A stretch of 11,779 nt of DNA, taken from the NCBI GenBank assembly GCA_023391155.1, contig JAEWBM010000166.1:1-11779 (forward strand), written 5' to 3'. The notes beneath the pieces were generated by a model. It saw nothing but the letters and a program-made list of their open reading frames with translations. It made no database searches and was not told where the DNA came from. The position numbers and the translations under genes were made by a program. Source of the DNA: Acidobacteriota bacterium. GTDB taxonomy: Bacteria > Acidobacteriota > Blastocatellia > Pyrinomonadales > Pyrinomonadaceae. Of the stretch, positions 1 through 7,688 are shown piece by piece. The number at the start of each line of letters is the position of its first letter. Position 1 is the first letter of the stretch.

Positions 1-1
1 C

Positions 2-1474
2 CTCGCCAACACTCCACCCGCGATCATCGCGGTCGACAGCGACCAGTCGGAGCCCAAAACAAACGACACTTTGTCGGCATCTATCAATTCTCACGACGAC
101 GACGGCGACCCTCTAACCTTTACATACGAATGGTTCCGCAACGGTGTACTGATCCCCGGCGAAACGGGCAGCACTCTCGACCTGTCGCTCACGGGAAACG
201 GTGACAAAGGGGATGAAATTTCCGTGCGGGTACAAGCAAACGACGGCTCCGAGTTGAGCACATCCATATCATCCGGCCCCGTCGTCATCAAGAACTCCGC
301 TCCCGTACTCGACCTCTCCGATCGTGAGAATACGAACGGCGACATGGTTAACGTTTCCCTCGCGGCAACCGATGCCGACGGCGATGCGATCAGCTACTCC
401 GCCACCGGACTGCCCGACGGCCTCAGCATCGACCCGAATACGGGGCAAGTGGCGGGCACCATCCCGCCCTTTACCCACGAGGACAGCCCTTTTAATGTCC
501 AGATAACCGCGTCCGACGGCGACACCACGCCCGCACCGCCGATCACGCTCGAGCAGGCAATAACTCCTAACGGCATCAGCACCACCGCACGTACGGTGAG
601 CTGGACCGACCAGCCTGAAGAGGGAAATCTGCTGATTGCGCTAGGCCGTATCGGGAGCGGACGATTTCCGACGATGGGCGACGGATGGCAGTTCTTGATC
701 CTGACGCACCAAACCCCTAAGGCCGTCGCCTACTACAAGGTCGCAGGCCCTAACGAGCCGATGGATGTAACGCTGAATGCAACCGGCGACGCGGCGGCGT
801 TGAGCCTTGCGTTATTCGAATACTCCGGAACCGAAACCGACCACAAGAAAGTGCTCGATTCATGGTTCTCGCAGGGCAAGCTCGCTCCGAGCAACGGCGT
901 TTCGGCCGGCACATTGAGCACCCTGGCCGATGACGTGATGATGATCGCCGCGATCCACACCGGCGGGAATAGGTCGATCGCCGACACATGGACAAATGGG
1001 TTCAGCCGGATAAACCAGGGTCCCGTTGCGAATTCGCTCCACGCATACTCCCAGCAACTCGCATCCGCGGCCGGCGATTACGAGACCTCCAACGTGTGGG
1101 CCAGTGAACCCACCACCGCGGCCACCACTTTCATCGGCATTCGGCAGGCCGCCCATCCCGACGCGGCTGAGGTGCAGGAAAGCTTTGTTTGGACGGTGGT
1201 CGAGGCCGGCACTACCTCCGCTCCCGTTTCGGTCCGCGGGCGTGTTTCGGCCGCCGGCGGCCGCTCCGTGGTCAACGCGGTCGTCACCGCCCAGGATCTT
1301 TCCGGCAACGTCTGGTACGGGCGGACGAACGGCTTCGGTTTTTACGTCCTGAACGGTCTCCCGTCCGGCGCCGACTACATCATCTCCGTCCGCGCCAAAG
1401 GGTATGCGTTCTCACCGCGATTCGTATCCGTTAATGAGGAGCTTTGGGATGTCGACTTTCTAGCCGGCAATTGA
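2..1474 (+). CDS. Partial Ig-like / carboxypeptidase-regulatory-like surface protein (3' end)
   Basis: The reading frame is open from base 2, so the true start lies upstream and only the C-terminal ~490 residues are visible. The first TTG at 71 is internal, not a convincing start. Visible modules are beta-sandwich-like. An Ig/cadherin-type segment rich in Asp-Gly (HDDDGDP) comes first. Next is a putative-Ig (He_PIG-like) module with the pattern LPDGLSIDPNTGQVAGTIP at about 372-471. A middle domain (about 560-1140) contains YYKVAGPNEP. A C-terminal carboxypeptidase-regulatory-like fold (about 1225-1470) contains RGRVSAAGG and TNGFGFYVLNGLPSG. Such architectures occur in secreted adhesins or cell-surface proteins, often in Acidobacteriota. 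No catalytic motif, transmembrane anchor or sorting signal is visible at the C terminus. An adhesive or structural extracellular role is inference; the substrate is unknown. Confidence 0.8.
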   Translation, partial: LANTPPAIIAVDSDQSEPKTNDTLSASINSHDDDGDPLTFTYEWFRNGVLIPGETGSTLDLSLTGNGDKGDEISVRVQANDGSELSTSISSGPVVIKNSAPVLDLSDRENTNGDMVNVSLAATDADGDAISYSATGLPDGLSIDPNTGQVAGTIPPFTHEDSPFNVQITASDGDTTPAPPITLEQAITPNGISTTARTVSWTDQPEEGNLLIALGRIGSGRFPTMGDGWQFLILTHQTPKAVAYYKVAGPNEPMDVTLNATGDAAALSLALFEYSGTETDHKKVLDSWFSQGKLAPSNGVSAGTLSTLADDVMMIAAIHTGGNRSIADTWTNGFSRINQGPVANSLHAYSQQLASAAGDYETSNVWASEPTTAATTFIGIRQAAHPDAAEVQESFVWTVVEAGTTSAPVSVRGRVSAAGGRSVVNAVVTAQDLSGNVWYGRTNGFGFYVLNGLPSGADYIISVRAKGYAFSPRFVSVNEELWDVDFLAGN

Positions 1475-1494
1475 TGCCCGCACTCTCCCCAAAC

Positions 1495-1528
1495 AAAAAG
1501 GCCCGGACATTATGCCCGGGCCTTATTT
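1495..1528. terminator. Bidirectional rho-independent terminator
   Basis: A perfect 9-bp stem (AAGGCCCGG at 1498-1506 with CCGGGCCTT at 1516-1524) encloses a 9-base loop. Read on the minus strand, the stem is followed by TTTTTGTTT, a strong U-tract that would end the grpE transcript. Read on the plus strand it is followed by TTATTT, a weaker tract that would end the surface-protein transcript. It sits between the two convergent stop codons (1474 and 1551), as expected for a shared terminator. Confidence 0.85.
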
Positions 1529-1550
1529 ACTGGTCGCGTGAATTTCCCAA

Positions 1551-2225
1551 CTAACTTGCGGCCGCCATCGCTTTGCCCACCTGCACCCTAGCTGGCCGCA
1601 GCAGCCGGTCGCCGAAGCGGTAGCCGCGTGCGTACTCGACCGTCACCTTTCCGTCCATCTCCGGATCAACAGCCGCCATGTCGACAGCATCGTGTATCTC
1701 CGGGTCGAACTCCGCACCGACCGCCGGCACCGCCTCGACACCCACGCTCGCAAGAGCGTGCTCAAAGGAACGGGCAACACCGATCACGCCTGTCCGAAGA
1801 TTCTCTACCGATGCGTCCTGTTCGCTAGCGGTCACCGCAAGATTGAGGTTGTCGAGTACGGGAAGCAGCGTCTGCAAAAAGTTGAATTTGCTCTGGCTCG
1901 CGCGGTCCTCGAGCGTTTTCATCAGCCGTGCACGCATATCGGCCGTCTCTTTTTCCAGATTGGCCTTTGCCTCATCAAACTTTGCCTGAACGCCGATAAG
2001 CTTCGCCTCTGCGGCCTCGCGACGCTCAACCTCGGCCTTGAGCTTATTCTCGAGCTCGATTTCCTTCGCCGAGGGCACCGGGTCCTTTTTCTCTTGAGAA
2101 ACCGGGGCCTCGGCATCGGGCGCTACGCGTTCGCCCTGCTCATTAAATCGTCGTTTGTCGTTTACAGGTATCTTCAAATCTTCGCCTTCCGGGTGTTCTT
2201 CGATCAAATGGTCCGTATCGCTCAT
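1551..2225 (-). CDS. grpE: GrpE, nucleotide exchange factor of DnaK
   Basis: GrpE dimers release ADP from the cytosolic Hsp70 DnaK and so drive its refolding cycle. The 224-residue product has the family layout: an acidic disordered N terminus, a long charged coiled-coil helix (about residues 55-120), then the four-helix/beta-wing region. The signature stretch includes LLPVLDNLNLA, EFDPEIHDAV and the C-terminal GYRFGDRLLRPARVQVGK. I chose the ATG at 2225 because AAGGA (2231-2235) lies 5 bases upstream of it. An in-frame ATG at 2243 would add six residues (MFKRKK) but has no Shine-Dalgarno. The gene is last in the minus-strand hsp20-clpB-grpE run, 56 bases after clpB with the chosen start, and it ends before a strong terminator. 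Unusually, dnaK and dnaJ do not follow. Confidence 0.95.
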   Translation of the reverse strand: MSDTDHLIEEHPEGEDLKIPVNDKRRFNEQGERVAPDAEAPVSQEKKDPVPSAKEIELENKLKAEVERREAAEAKLIGVQAKFDEAKANLEKETADMRARLMKTLEDRASQSKFNFLQTLLPVLDNLNLAVTASEQDASVENLRTGVIGVARSFEHALASVGVEAVPAVGAEFDPEIHDAVDMAAVDPEMDGKVTVEYARGYRFGDRLLRPARVQVGKAMAAAS

Positions 2226-2251
2226 CTTTTTCCTTTTGAACATTAATCAAA

Positions 2252-2280
2252 ATTCTAAGCTTTCGCGCACAATAAAGAAA
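2252..2280 (-). promoter_or_regulatory. Weak candidate internal promoter for grpE
   Basis: On the minus strand, TTTCTT (2280-2275) and TAGAAT (2257-2252) are 17 bases apart, in the clpB-grpE gap. The -10 element is 5/6 to consensus but the -35 only about 3/6. If used, the transcript would begin near 2245 and favour the ATG at 2225. This is a pattern match only and could be chance. Confidence 0.2.
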
Positions 2281-2281
2281 G

Positions 2282-4894
2282 TTAGCTGCCCGCCGCACTC
2301 TGGCCGCCCTCGACGGGCGAGAATTTCATCTCGCCCCCCTCGGCAGAAACGCGCACCGTCTGTCCGCCGCCGACCTCGCCGTTCAGCAGCTTTACCGCCA
2401 GCGGGTTCTGGATCAGCGTCTGTATCGCCCGCTTCAGCGGCCGTGCACCGTAGACCGGGTCATAGCCCTGCTCGACGAGCAGTTCGCGGGCCTTGTCATC
2501 GAGTTCGATCGTGATGTCGCGCTCGGCAAGGTTGGCCTTCAGCTTCTCGAGCTGAACGTCGATGATCGTCGCGATCTGCTCACGCGTAAGCTGTGTAAAG
2601 ACTACGATGTCGTCGATTCGGTTCAGGAACTCCGGCTTGAAATGATCCCTCAAAACCTGAAGCACATCGGTCTTCATATCGCGGTCCGCAAGCGGATTTT
2701 CCGTCCCGGCCTGTATCTCCCGCGAACCGAGGTTCGAGGTCATGATCAGGACCGTGTTCTTAAAATCGACCACCCGCCCCTTGCTGTCCGTCAAACGTCC
2801 GTCATCCAGTATCTGAAGCAGCACATTGAAAACATCCGGATGCGCCTTTTCGATCTCGTCAAAAAGCACCACCGAATACGGCCGCCGCCGGACGGCTTCG
2901 GTCAGCTGGCCGCCTTCTTCATAACCGACATATCCCGGAGGGGCACCGATCATCCTGGCGACCGCGTGCTTTTCCATGTACTCCGACATATCCAGCCGCA
3001 CCATCGCCCGCTCATCGTCAAAGAGAAACTCGGCAAGCGCCCGTGCAGTCTCCGTTTTACCCACACCCGTCGGCCCCAGGAATATGAACGAGCCCACCGG
3101 ACGGTTCGGGTCCTGCAGCCCCGCTCGTGCACGCCTTACCGCGTTCGCTACCGCCTCCAGAGCCTCGTCCTGGCCGATCACCCGCCGGCGAAGGTTGTCC
3201 TCCATCGCGACCAGCTTCTGCATCTCGCCTTCGAGCATCTTCGAAACCGGTACGCCGGTCCACTTTGCGACGACCTCGGCAACGTCCTCTTCATCGACCT
3301 CTTCCTTTAGAAAGACGCCGTCCTTCTGCAGGTCCTCGAGCCGGTCTTGCTCCGATTCGAGCAGCTTCTCAAGCTCGGGGATCCTGCCGTACTGTATCTC
3401 TGCGGCCTTGTTCAGGTCGCCGGCCTGACGGGCCTGTTCCAGCTCGAGCTTCGCCTGCTCAAGCTGTTCCTTGGCGGTCCGCATCTTCTCGATCTCTTCC
3501 TTTTCCGACTGCCATTTTGCCTTCATCGCGGAGGTCTTTTCCTTAAGATCCGCGATACGCTTTTCGATATCGTCCAGCCGCTCTTTCGATTTTTCATCGG
3601 TCTCGCGCGACAGTGCCTGCCGCTCGATCTCAAGCTGCAGTACCTCACGTTCGAGCACGTCTATCTCCTGCGGTAAGCTGTCGATCTCGATGCGGATGCG
3701 CGACGCGGCCTCGTCGATCAGGTCGATGGCCTTGTCCGGCAAAAAACGGTCCGTTATATATCGGTTCGAAAGCGTTGCCGCCGCGACGATCGCGGCATCC
3801 TTTATCCGAACACCGTGGTGCACCTCGTAACGCTCCTTCAGCCCTCGAAGGATCGCGATCGTGTCCTCAACGTTCGGCTCGCCGATGTACACCTGCTGGA
3901 AGCGGCGCTCGAGTGCCTTATCTTTCTCGATGTATTTCTGGTATTCGTTCAGGGTCGTCGCACCCACGGCCCGCAGCGTCCCCCGCGCCAGCGCCGGCTT
4001 GAGCATGTTCGACGCATCGATCGCTCCCTCGCTCGCACCCGCGCCAACTAGGGTATGCAGCTCGTCGATGAACAAAATGATCTGCCCCTCGGCCTTTTCT
4101 ATCTCTTTCAGGACCGCCTTTAGCCGGTCTTCAAATTCACCGCGGTACTTCGCTCCCGCCAGCATCGATCCCAGATCGAGCGAGACAAGCCTTTTATTCT
4201 TAAGCGTTTCCGGTACATCACCCGAAACTATCCTTTGAGCCAACCCCTCAACGATCGCCGTCTTGCCCACACCGGGCTCACCGATCAGCACCGGGTTGTT
4301 CTTCGTCCGCCGTGAAAGTATCTGTATCGTCCGGCGTATCTCATCATCGCGGCCGATAACCGGGTCGAGTTTGCCCTTGCGGGCCCTTTCAGTCAGGTCC
4401 TGTGCATATTTTTCAAGTGCCTGGAATTGCTCCTCCGCGTTCGGGTCCGTGATCTTCGACCCGCCCCGCATGTCGGTTATCACCTTCTCCAGGTCGTCAC
4501 GCGTGATCCCGTGAGATCTTAGTATCCGTCCCGCGTCACCCTCCTTCTCATCGGCGATGCCAAGCAGCAGATGTTCGGTCGAAACATATTCGTCCTCCAT
4601 CTTCTCGGCTTCCTTCTGAACCGTCTGAAAAAGCGTGTTCGTCCGCGAGCTGAAATACTGCTGGCCGCCCGAGACCTGTGGAAACTTTGCGATCGCCGCC
4701 GTCACCTCATTGATGATGGGTGCCGTGTTCGCGCCGATCTTCCCGAGGATCGGACGTACGACGCCCTCCTTCTGCTCGAGCATTGCGAGCAGGATATGCT
4801 CCGGCTCAACCTGCTGGTTCTGGCTCTTTTCGGCAACGCCGATGGCTTCCTGAACGGCCTCCTGGCCGCGGATCGTAAATCTGTCAAATCTCAT
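2282..4894 (-). CDS. clpB: ClpB, ATP-dependent protein disaggregase (Hsp100)
   Basis: ClpB is the hexameric cytosolic AAA+ machine that pulls polypeptides out of aggregates together with DnaK. The 870-residue product is full length for the family. It has a double Clp-N domain (about 1-145) and a first AAA+ module with Walker A GEPGVGKT (205-212), pore loop KYRG (249-252), Walker B ILFIDE (273-278) and arginine-finger region ALERRF. The coiled-coil middle domain (about 405-530) distinguishes ClpB from ClpA and ClpC. The second AAA+ module has Walker A GPTGVGKT (607-614), pore loop GYVG (654-657), Walker B VVLFDE (675-680) and the sensor-2 motif GARPLKR. No ClpP-binding loop (IGF/L type) was noticed, as expected. 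The ATG at 4894 has AGGA (4905-4902) 7 bases upstream. It is the middle gene of the hsp20-clpB-grpE run. Confidence 0.98.
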   Translation of the reverse strand: MRFDRFTIRGQEAVQEAIGVAEKSQNQQVEPEHILLAMLEQKEGVVRPILGKIGANTAPIINEVTAAIAKFPQVSGGQQYFSSRTNTLFQTVQKEAEKMEDEYVSTEHLLLGIADEKEGDAGRILRSHGITRDDLEKVITDMRGGSKITDPNAEEQFQALEKYAQDLTERARKGKLDPVIGRDDEIRRTIQILSRRTKNNPVLIGEPGVGKTAIVEGLAQRIVSGDVPETLKNKRLVSLDLGSMLAGAKYRGEFEDRLKAVLKEIEKAEGQIILFIDELHTLVGAGASEGAIDASNMLKPALARGTLRAVGATTLNEYQKYIEKDKALERRFQQVYIGEPNVEDTIAILRGLKERYEVHHGVRIKDAAIVAAATLSNRYITDRFLPDKAIDLIDEAASRIRIEIDSLPQEIDVLEREVLQLEIERQALSRETDEKSKERLDDIEKRIADLKEKTSAMKAKWQSEKEEIEKMRTAKEQLEQAKLELEQARQAGDLNKAAEIQYGRIPELEKLLESEQDRLEDLQKDGVFLKEEVDEEDVAEVVAKWTGVPVSKMLEGEMQKLVAMEDNLRRRVIGQDEALEAVANAVRRARAGLQDPNRPVGSFIFLGPTGVGKTETARALAEFLFDDERAMVRLDMSEYMEKHAVARMIGAPPGYVGYEEGGQLTEAVRRRPYSVVLFDEIEKAHPDVFNVLLQILDDGRLTDSKGRVVDFKNTVLIMTSNLGSREIQAGTENPLADRDMKTDVLQVLRDHFKPEFLNRIDDIVVFTQLTREQIATIIDVQLEKLKANLAERDITIELDDKARELLVEQGYDPVYGARPLKRAIQTLIQNPLAVKLLNGEVGGGQTVRVSAEGGEMKFSPVEGGQSAAGS

Positions 4895-4909
4895 TTTTCT
4901 GTCCTATGC

Positions 4910-4925
4910 GGCTATTTTACCGCAA
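4910..4925 (-). other. Small inverted repeat in the clpB leader
   Basis: On the minus strand GCGG, an 8-base AT-rich spacer and CCGC occur just ahead of the clpB Shine-Dalgarno. The arms are only 4 bp, so this may be incidental. The GCCGC here is also complementary to part of the adjacent terminator-like hairpin's GCGGC arm, which would in principle allow alternative pairing. Confidence 0.25.
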
Positions 4926-4971
4926 AAATTGTCGGCCGCAGAGAGTTTTTGCGTTTCTCCCCGCGGCCGAC
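4926..4971 (-). terminator. Terminator-like hairpin between hsp20 and clpB
   Basis: A perfect 9-bp inverted repeat (GTCGGCCGC at 4931-4939 and GCGGCCGAC at 4963-4971) flanks a 23-base loop in the 96-base hsp20-clpB gap. In the direction of transcription the stem is followed by AATTTTTG, a short U-tract. It could act as a partial intrinsic terminator, or as a 3' stabilising structure giving more hsp20 than clpB mRNA. The large loop makes it less ideal than the terminator at 1495-1528. Confidence 0.6.
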
Positions 4972-4990
4972 CTGTGCCTGCAAAGGCGCT

Positions 4991-5485
4991 TTATGCATTC
5001 GCCGTCTTAACGTCGGCTTCGATCGCTTTGGCATCCGAACCGGAGCCCTTCACCTCGATCTTGCGGGCTTTCGTCTCCTCACGCTTCGGCAAGGCGACGC
5101 GAAGCACGCCGTTTTCAAAATCGGCGGTCGCACCCTCGGCCGTTATCGTCTGCGGCAAAGTGAACTGCCGGGTAAACGCGCCGTATGAGCGCTCGACGCG
5201 ATGATAATTGTCGCCCTCGGTCTTCTTCTCGAACTTCCTCTCACCCTTTAAGGTGAGCACATTGTTCTCAACCGAGATCTCAAAATCATCGCGGTTCATT
5301 CCCGGAAGCTCGGCCTCAACAATAAGGCGGTCCTTGTCCTCGTAAATGTCCACGTTCGGAGCCCAGGAACCGCGGGCGAACTCGCCCTTTTCCATATTTG
5401 CCGGGCCCAGCCCGGTAAACAAACGATTCATTTCATCATGCAATCCGCGTAGTTCGCGGAACGGGTCGTATTTGATCACATTCAT
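4991..5485 (-). CDS. Small heat shock protein, Hsp20 / alpha-crystallin family
   Basis: This is an ATP-independent holdase that keeps unfolded proteins in a refoldable state for DnaK and ClpB. The 164-residue product starts MNVIKYDPFRELRGLHDEM, the typical bacterial class A sHsp N terminus. It has an alpha-crystallin core (about 42-135: WAPNVDIYED, VEAELPGMNRDD, LTLKGERK, GAFTRQFTLP, ENGVLRVALPK) and a C-terminal tail with the I-x-V type docking motif (KIEVK). The ATG at 5485 is chosen because GGAGGA (5498-5493) lies 7 bases upstream. The longer frame from a TTG at 5500 would start inside the Shine-Dalgarno and is unlikely. It is the first gene of the minus-strand chaperone operon, downstream of a near-consensus promoter. 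Confidence 0.96.
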   Translation of the reverse strand: MNVIKYDPFRELRGLHDEMNRLFTGLGPANMEKGEFARGSWAPNVDIYEDKDRLIVEAELPGMNRDDFEISVENNVLTLKGERKFEKKTEGDNYHRVERSYGAFTRQFTLPQTITAEGATADFENGVLRVALPKREETKARKIEVKGSGSDAKAIEADVKTANA

Positions 5486-5492
5486 TGTCATT

Positions 5493-5498
5493 TCCTCC
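5493..5498 (-). promoter_or_regulatory. Strong ribosome binding site of hsp20
   Basis: GGAGGA on the minus strand, 7 bases from the ATG at 5485, sits just after a run of six T. It fixes the start of the Hsp20 protein and rules out the upstream TTG and the ATG at 5491, which lies only about 2 bases from it. Confidence 0.8.
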
Positions 5499-5527
5499 AA
5501 AAAATAAACAACTTGATTTGGGTAAAC

Positions 5528-5543
5528 GACTATATAATTAGTC
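5528..5543. promoter_or_regulatory. Palindrome at the expected hsp20 transcription start
   Basis: GACTA, six AT bases and TAGTC form an inverted repeat with 5-bp arms. It lies immediately downstream of the hsp20 -10 element, so it would cover roughly +1 to +16 of the transcript. The position suits a repressor operator or a small 5' UTR hairpin. It matches neither CIRCE nor the HspR-type HAIR element as I know them, so the regulator is unknown. Confidence 0.35.
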
Positions 5544-5550
5544 CAAGAGC

Positions 5551-5579
5551 ATAATAAAATATGAGTGTTGCATTGTCAA
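5551..5579 (-). promoter_or_regulatory. Near-consensus sigma70-type promoter for the chaperone operon
   Basis: On the minus strand TTGACA (5579-5574), a spacer of exactly 17 bases and TATTAT (5556-5551) form an almost ideal housekeeping promoter. The -35 is preceded by C, giving CTTGACA, which also partly resembles a heat-shock-sigma -35, but no matching C-rich -10 is seen. The predicted start near 5544 leaves a 5' UTR of about 58 bases before the hsp20 ATG. A strong housekeeping promoter on a heat-shock operon suggests that control comes from a repressor or the leader. Confidence 0.75.
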
Positions 5580-5625
5580 GTATAAATTTCGCCCTAAATT
5601 AGCCTGTATTTTCACGTGCATTCAG

Positions 5626-5655
5626 GTGACACTTGCCCCTGTTCTCGGTTATATT
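5626..5655 (+). promoter_or_regulatory. Candidate promoter for the nucleoside operon
   Basis: GTGACA (5626-5631) and TATATT (5650-5655) are 18 bases apart, each 5/6 to the sigma70 consensus. Transcription would begin near 5662, about 34 bases before the first permease ATG. The rest of the 210-base divergent region (5486-5695) is AT-rich and holds only the hsp20 control elements. No riboswitch-like fold is evident by eye. Confidence 0.4.
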
Positions 5656-5695
5656 TAACTGCATTTTTTGTTAATATCGACGCCCCCGTTTTCAA

Positions 5696-6775
5696 ATGAA
5701 TCTGCTCAAAGAGATCCTTTGGCCGCTCCTCGCCGTACTTGCGGCGTTCGTTGTCGGCAGCATCATCGTCCTGCTTCTCGGCGATGATCCGATCGCTGCT
5801 TATTCATTGCTGCTTTCAAATTCGTTCGGTTCTGTCCGCGACATCGGCTGGACGCTCCATTACGCCACGCCGCTCATTTTCACCGGGCTTGCCGTCGCGG
5901 TCGCATTCCGCTGCGGGCTTTTAAATATTGGTGCCGAAGGCCAGCTCTACGTCGCCGCATTCGCTACCGCATGGGTCGGGATGAAATTCGGCGGCACCGT
6001 CGTCAACATTTTTGGGACGGAAGAGAATTGGTCGTGGATGAGCCTGCCCGCCGCCGTTCTCATCCCGATGGCGATACTCGCGGCCGTCATCGCCGGCGGC
6101 ATCTGGGGCGCGATACCGGGCATTCTCAAAGCACGGTTTGGTTCGCATGAGGTCATCAACACCATCATGCTCAACTTTATCGGCATCGCCCTCGTCAGCT
6201 ATTTGACCCAGTACCACTACAAGGTGCCGGGCGACCCGATAATGCAAACGCCCCCGATCGGCGAAGCTGCTCAGATCCCCCGGCTCAACGAGTTTCTGCC
6301 TTTCCTATCGCACGACGTGCCGCTAAACGTCGCGTTCTTGCTCGCGGTCCTGATGTGCGTGCTGGTCTATGTCTTTCTTTGGAAGACAAAGTGGGGATAT
6401 GAACTGCGTGCCGTCGGCGAGAACCCCTCGGCAGCCGAATACGGCGGTATATCGCCAAAGCGGCAGATCATTATCGCTATGACGCTTTCCGGCTCTCTGG
6501 CCGGCATGGTGGCGATCGGCGAGGTTCTCGGCAACCGTTACAACTACTATCACGATTTTTCCGCCCAATGGGGCTTCCTCGGGATCGCCGTCGCATTGCT
6601 CGGACGCAATCACCCGCTTGGCGTGTTTATCGCGGCGCTGTTGTTCGGCGTCCTGCTCCGCGGCGAGATATTTGTCGACGCTTTTACCAGATATGTGTCA
6701 AAGGACCTCGGCTTTGTGCTGCAGGCGATCATGATCCTTTTCGTCGCCAGCTTTCAGCGATATGCACGGCGTTAG
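5696..6775 (+). CDS. Nucleoside-type ABC transporter permease, subunit 1 (NupB/YufP-like)
   Basis: This is an inner-membrane permease of the branched-chain amino acid/ribose-type ABC importer superfamily (BPD_transp_2), in the subgroup that works with BmpA-type lipoproteins to import nucleosides. The 359 residues contain about nine to ten hydrophobic segments. Family landmarks are NIGAEGQ (77-83), HEVINTIMLNF (151-161) and RAVGENPSAAEYGGI (238-252), the cytoplasmic loop that contacts the ATPase. The ATG at 5696 is the only reasonable start, since a stop lies 24 bases upstream in frame, but no Shine-Dalgarno is visible. It is the first gene of an eight-gene plus-strand run and pairs with the next permease. 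The ATPase and binding protein usually encoded alongside are not in this window. Nucleoside specificity is inferred from family pattern and the salvage genes downstream. Confidence 0.9.
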   Translation: MNLLKEILWPLLAVLAAFVVGSIIVLLLGDDPIAAYSLLLSNSFGSVRDIGWTLHYATPLIFTGLAVAVAFRCGLLNIGAEGQLYVAAFATAWVGMKFGGTVVNIFGTEENWSWMSLPAAVLIPMAILAAVIAGGIWGAIPGILKARFGSHEVINTIMLNFIGIALVSYLTQYHYKVPGDPIMQTPPIGEAAQIPRLNEFLPFLSHDVPLNVAFLLAVLMCVLVYVFLWKTKWGYELRAVGENPSAAEYGGISPKRQIIIAMTLSGSLAGMVAIGEVLGNRYNYYHDFSAQWGFLGIAVALLGRNHPLGVFIAALLFGVLLRGEIFVDAFTRYVSKDLGFVLQAIMILFVASFQRYARR

Positions 6776-6785
6776 CAAAAATTAA

Positions 6786-7688
6786 ATGTGGGAAATAATT
6801 AATCTTGCATTTCTTTTCTCCGCGATCACGGCCGCGACGCCCTTGATCTTTGCCGCGCTTGGCGGATTGTTTTCTGAACGCTCGGGCGTGATAAACATCG
6901 CGCTCGAGGGGCTGATGCTCTCCGGGGCATTCACCGCCGCGGTCGTTACTTTCCAGACCGGTAACCCCTACTTTGGAATGCTGGCCGGCATAGGTGCCGG
7001 TGCGGCCACGGCATTAATATATGCGATCGCGGTCATCCGCTTTGAGGCGGACCAGGTCGTTGCGGGTATGGCGATAAATTTCCTCATGCTCGGCCTGCCG
7101 GCGTTGATCAGCGGCGTCATTTATGACTCAACCGGCTCGACACCGCAGATCGATCAGGCCCACAAGATCCCGATGGTCATCAACGGCCTTTCCTGGGCAT
7201 CGCTGCTTGCACTGGCATTGATCCCGCTGGCCTGGTACACGGTCTATAAGACAAGCTTTGGCCTACGGCTGCGTGCCGTGGGTGAGAACCCTGAGGCGGC
7301 CGATGCCGCCGGTATCAATGTCCTTCGGCTCCGCTATGCGGCGGTCGTGATCTCCGGCATACTGGCCGCCATCGGCGGTGCATTCCTCTCGACCGGCCAA
7401 TCGTCGCTCTTCACCCGCGGAATGTCCGCCGGCCGCGGCTATATCGCATTGGCCGCCCTGATCCTCGCGAAATGGAAGCCGGTCCCGGTGCTCTTCGCAT
7501 GTTTATTTTTCGGGTTTACTGAGGCCGTCACGATCCAGATCCAGGGCCTGACCTGGGGCGGCGAACCGATCCCGGTTCAGTTTATCGAGATGATCCCCTA
7601 TGTAGCGACCATCATCGTCCTGGCCGGCTTCATCGGCCTCTCCCGGGCCCCGAAGGCGCTCGGGAAGCCCTATAGAAAGGAGAGTTGA
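6786..7688 (+). CDS. Nucleoside-type ABC transporter permease, subunit 2 (NupC/YufQ-like)
   Basis: This is the second, shorter membrane subunit of the same importer; the two would form the heterodimeric channel in the inner membrane. The 300 residues are strongly hydrophobic. Landmarks are ERSGVINIALEGLML (31-45), EADQVVAGMAINF (87-99) and RAVGENPEAADAAGI (163-177), the last paralogous to the loop in the preceding permease. The ATG at 6786 follows the upstream stop by 10 bases and has no clear Shine-Dalgarno, so translation may rely on coupling. The TGA stop overlaps the likely TTG start of the PNP gene by 4 bases (7685-7688). That tight coupling to a purine salvage enzyme supports nucleosides rather than sugars as substrate. 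Confidence 0.9.
   Translation: MWEIINLAFLFSAITAATPLIFAALGGLFSERSGVINIALEGLMLSGAFTAAVVTFQTGNPYFGMLAGIGAGAATALIYAIAVIRFEADQVVAGMAINFLMLGLPALISGVIYDSTGSTPQIDQAHKIPMVINGLSWASLLALALIPLAWYTVYKTSFGLRLRAVGENPEAADAAGINVLRLRYAAVVISGILAAIGGAFLSTGQSSLFTRGMSAGRGYIALAALILAKWKPVPVLFACLFFGFTEAVTIQIQGLTWGGEPIPVQFIEMIPYVATIIVLAGFIGLSRAPKALGKPYRKES

Noticed and set aside
1692..2246. 184-codon plus-strand frame opposite grpE
   Set aside because: It lies wholly antisense to a clearly conserved grpE; the long frame reflects codon bias, and its product shows no recognisable domain.
2642..3310. 222-codon plus-strand frame opposite clpB
   Set aside because: Antisense to the conserved AAA+ and middle domains of ClpB; the translation is Arg/His/Pro rich with no family pattern.
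4571..5188. 205-codon plus-strand frame spanning the clpB start and the hsp20 end
   Set aside because: It crosses two well-supported minus-strand genes and their hairpin; no domain and no plausible ribosome site.
5486..5500. N-terminal extension of Hsp20 from TTG 5500
   Set aside because: That start would overlap the GGAGGA ribosome site, and the ATG at 5485 has ideal spacing and a family-like N terminus.
5551..5580. CIRCE or HspR/HAIR operator upstream of hsp20
   Set aside because: The GAGTGTTG-like bases on the plus strand have no matching second arm at the right spacing for either element.
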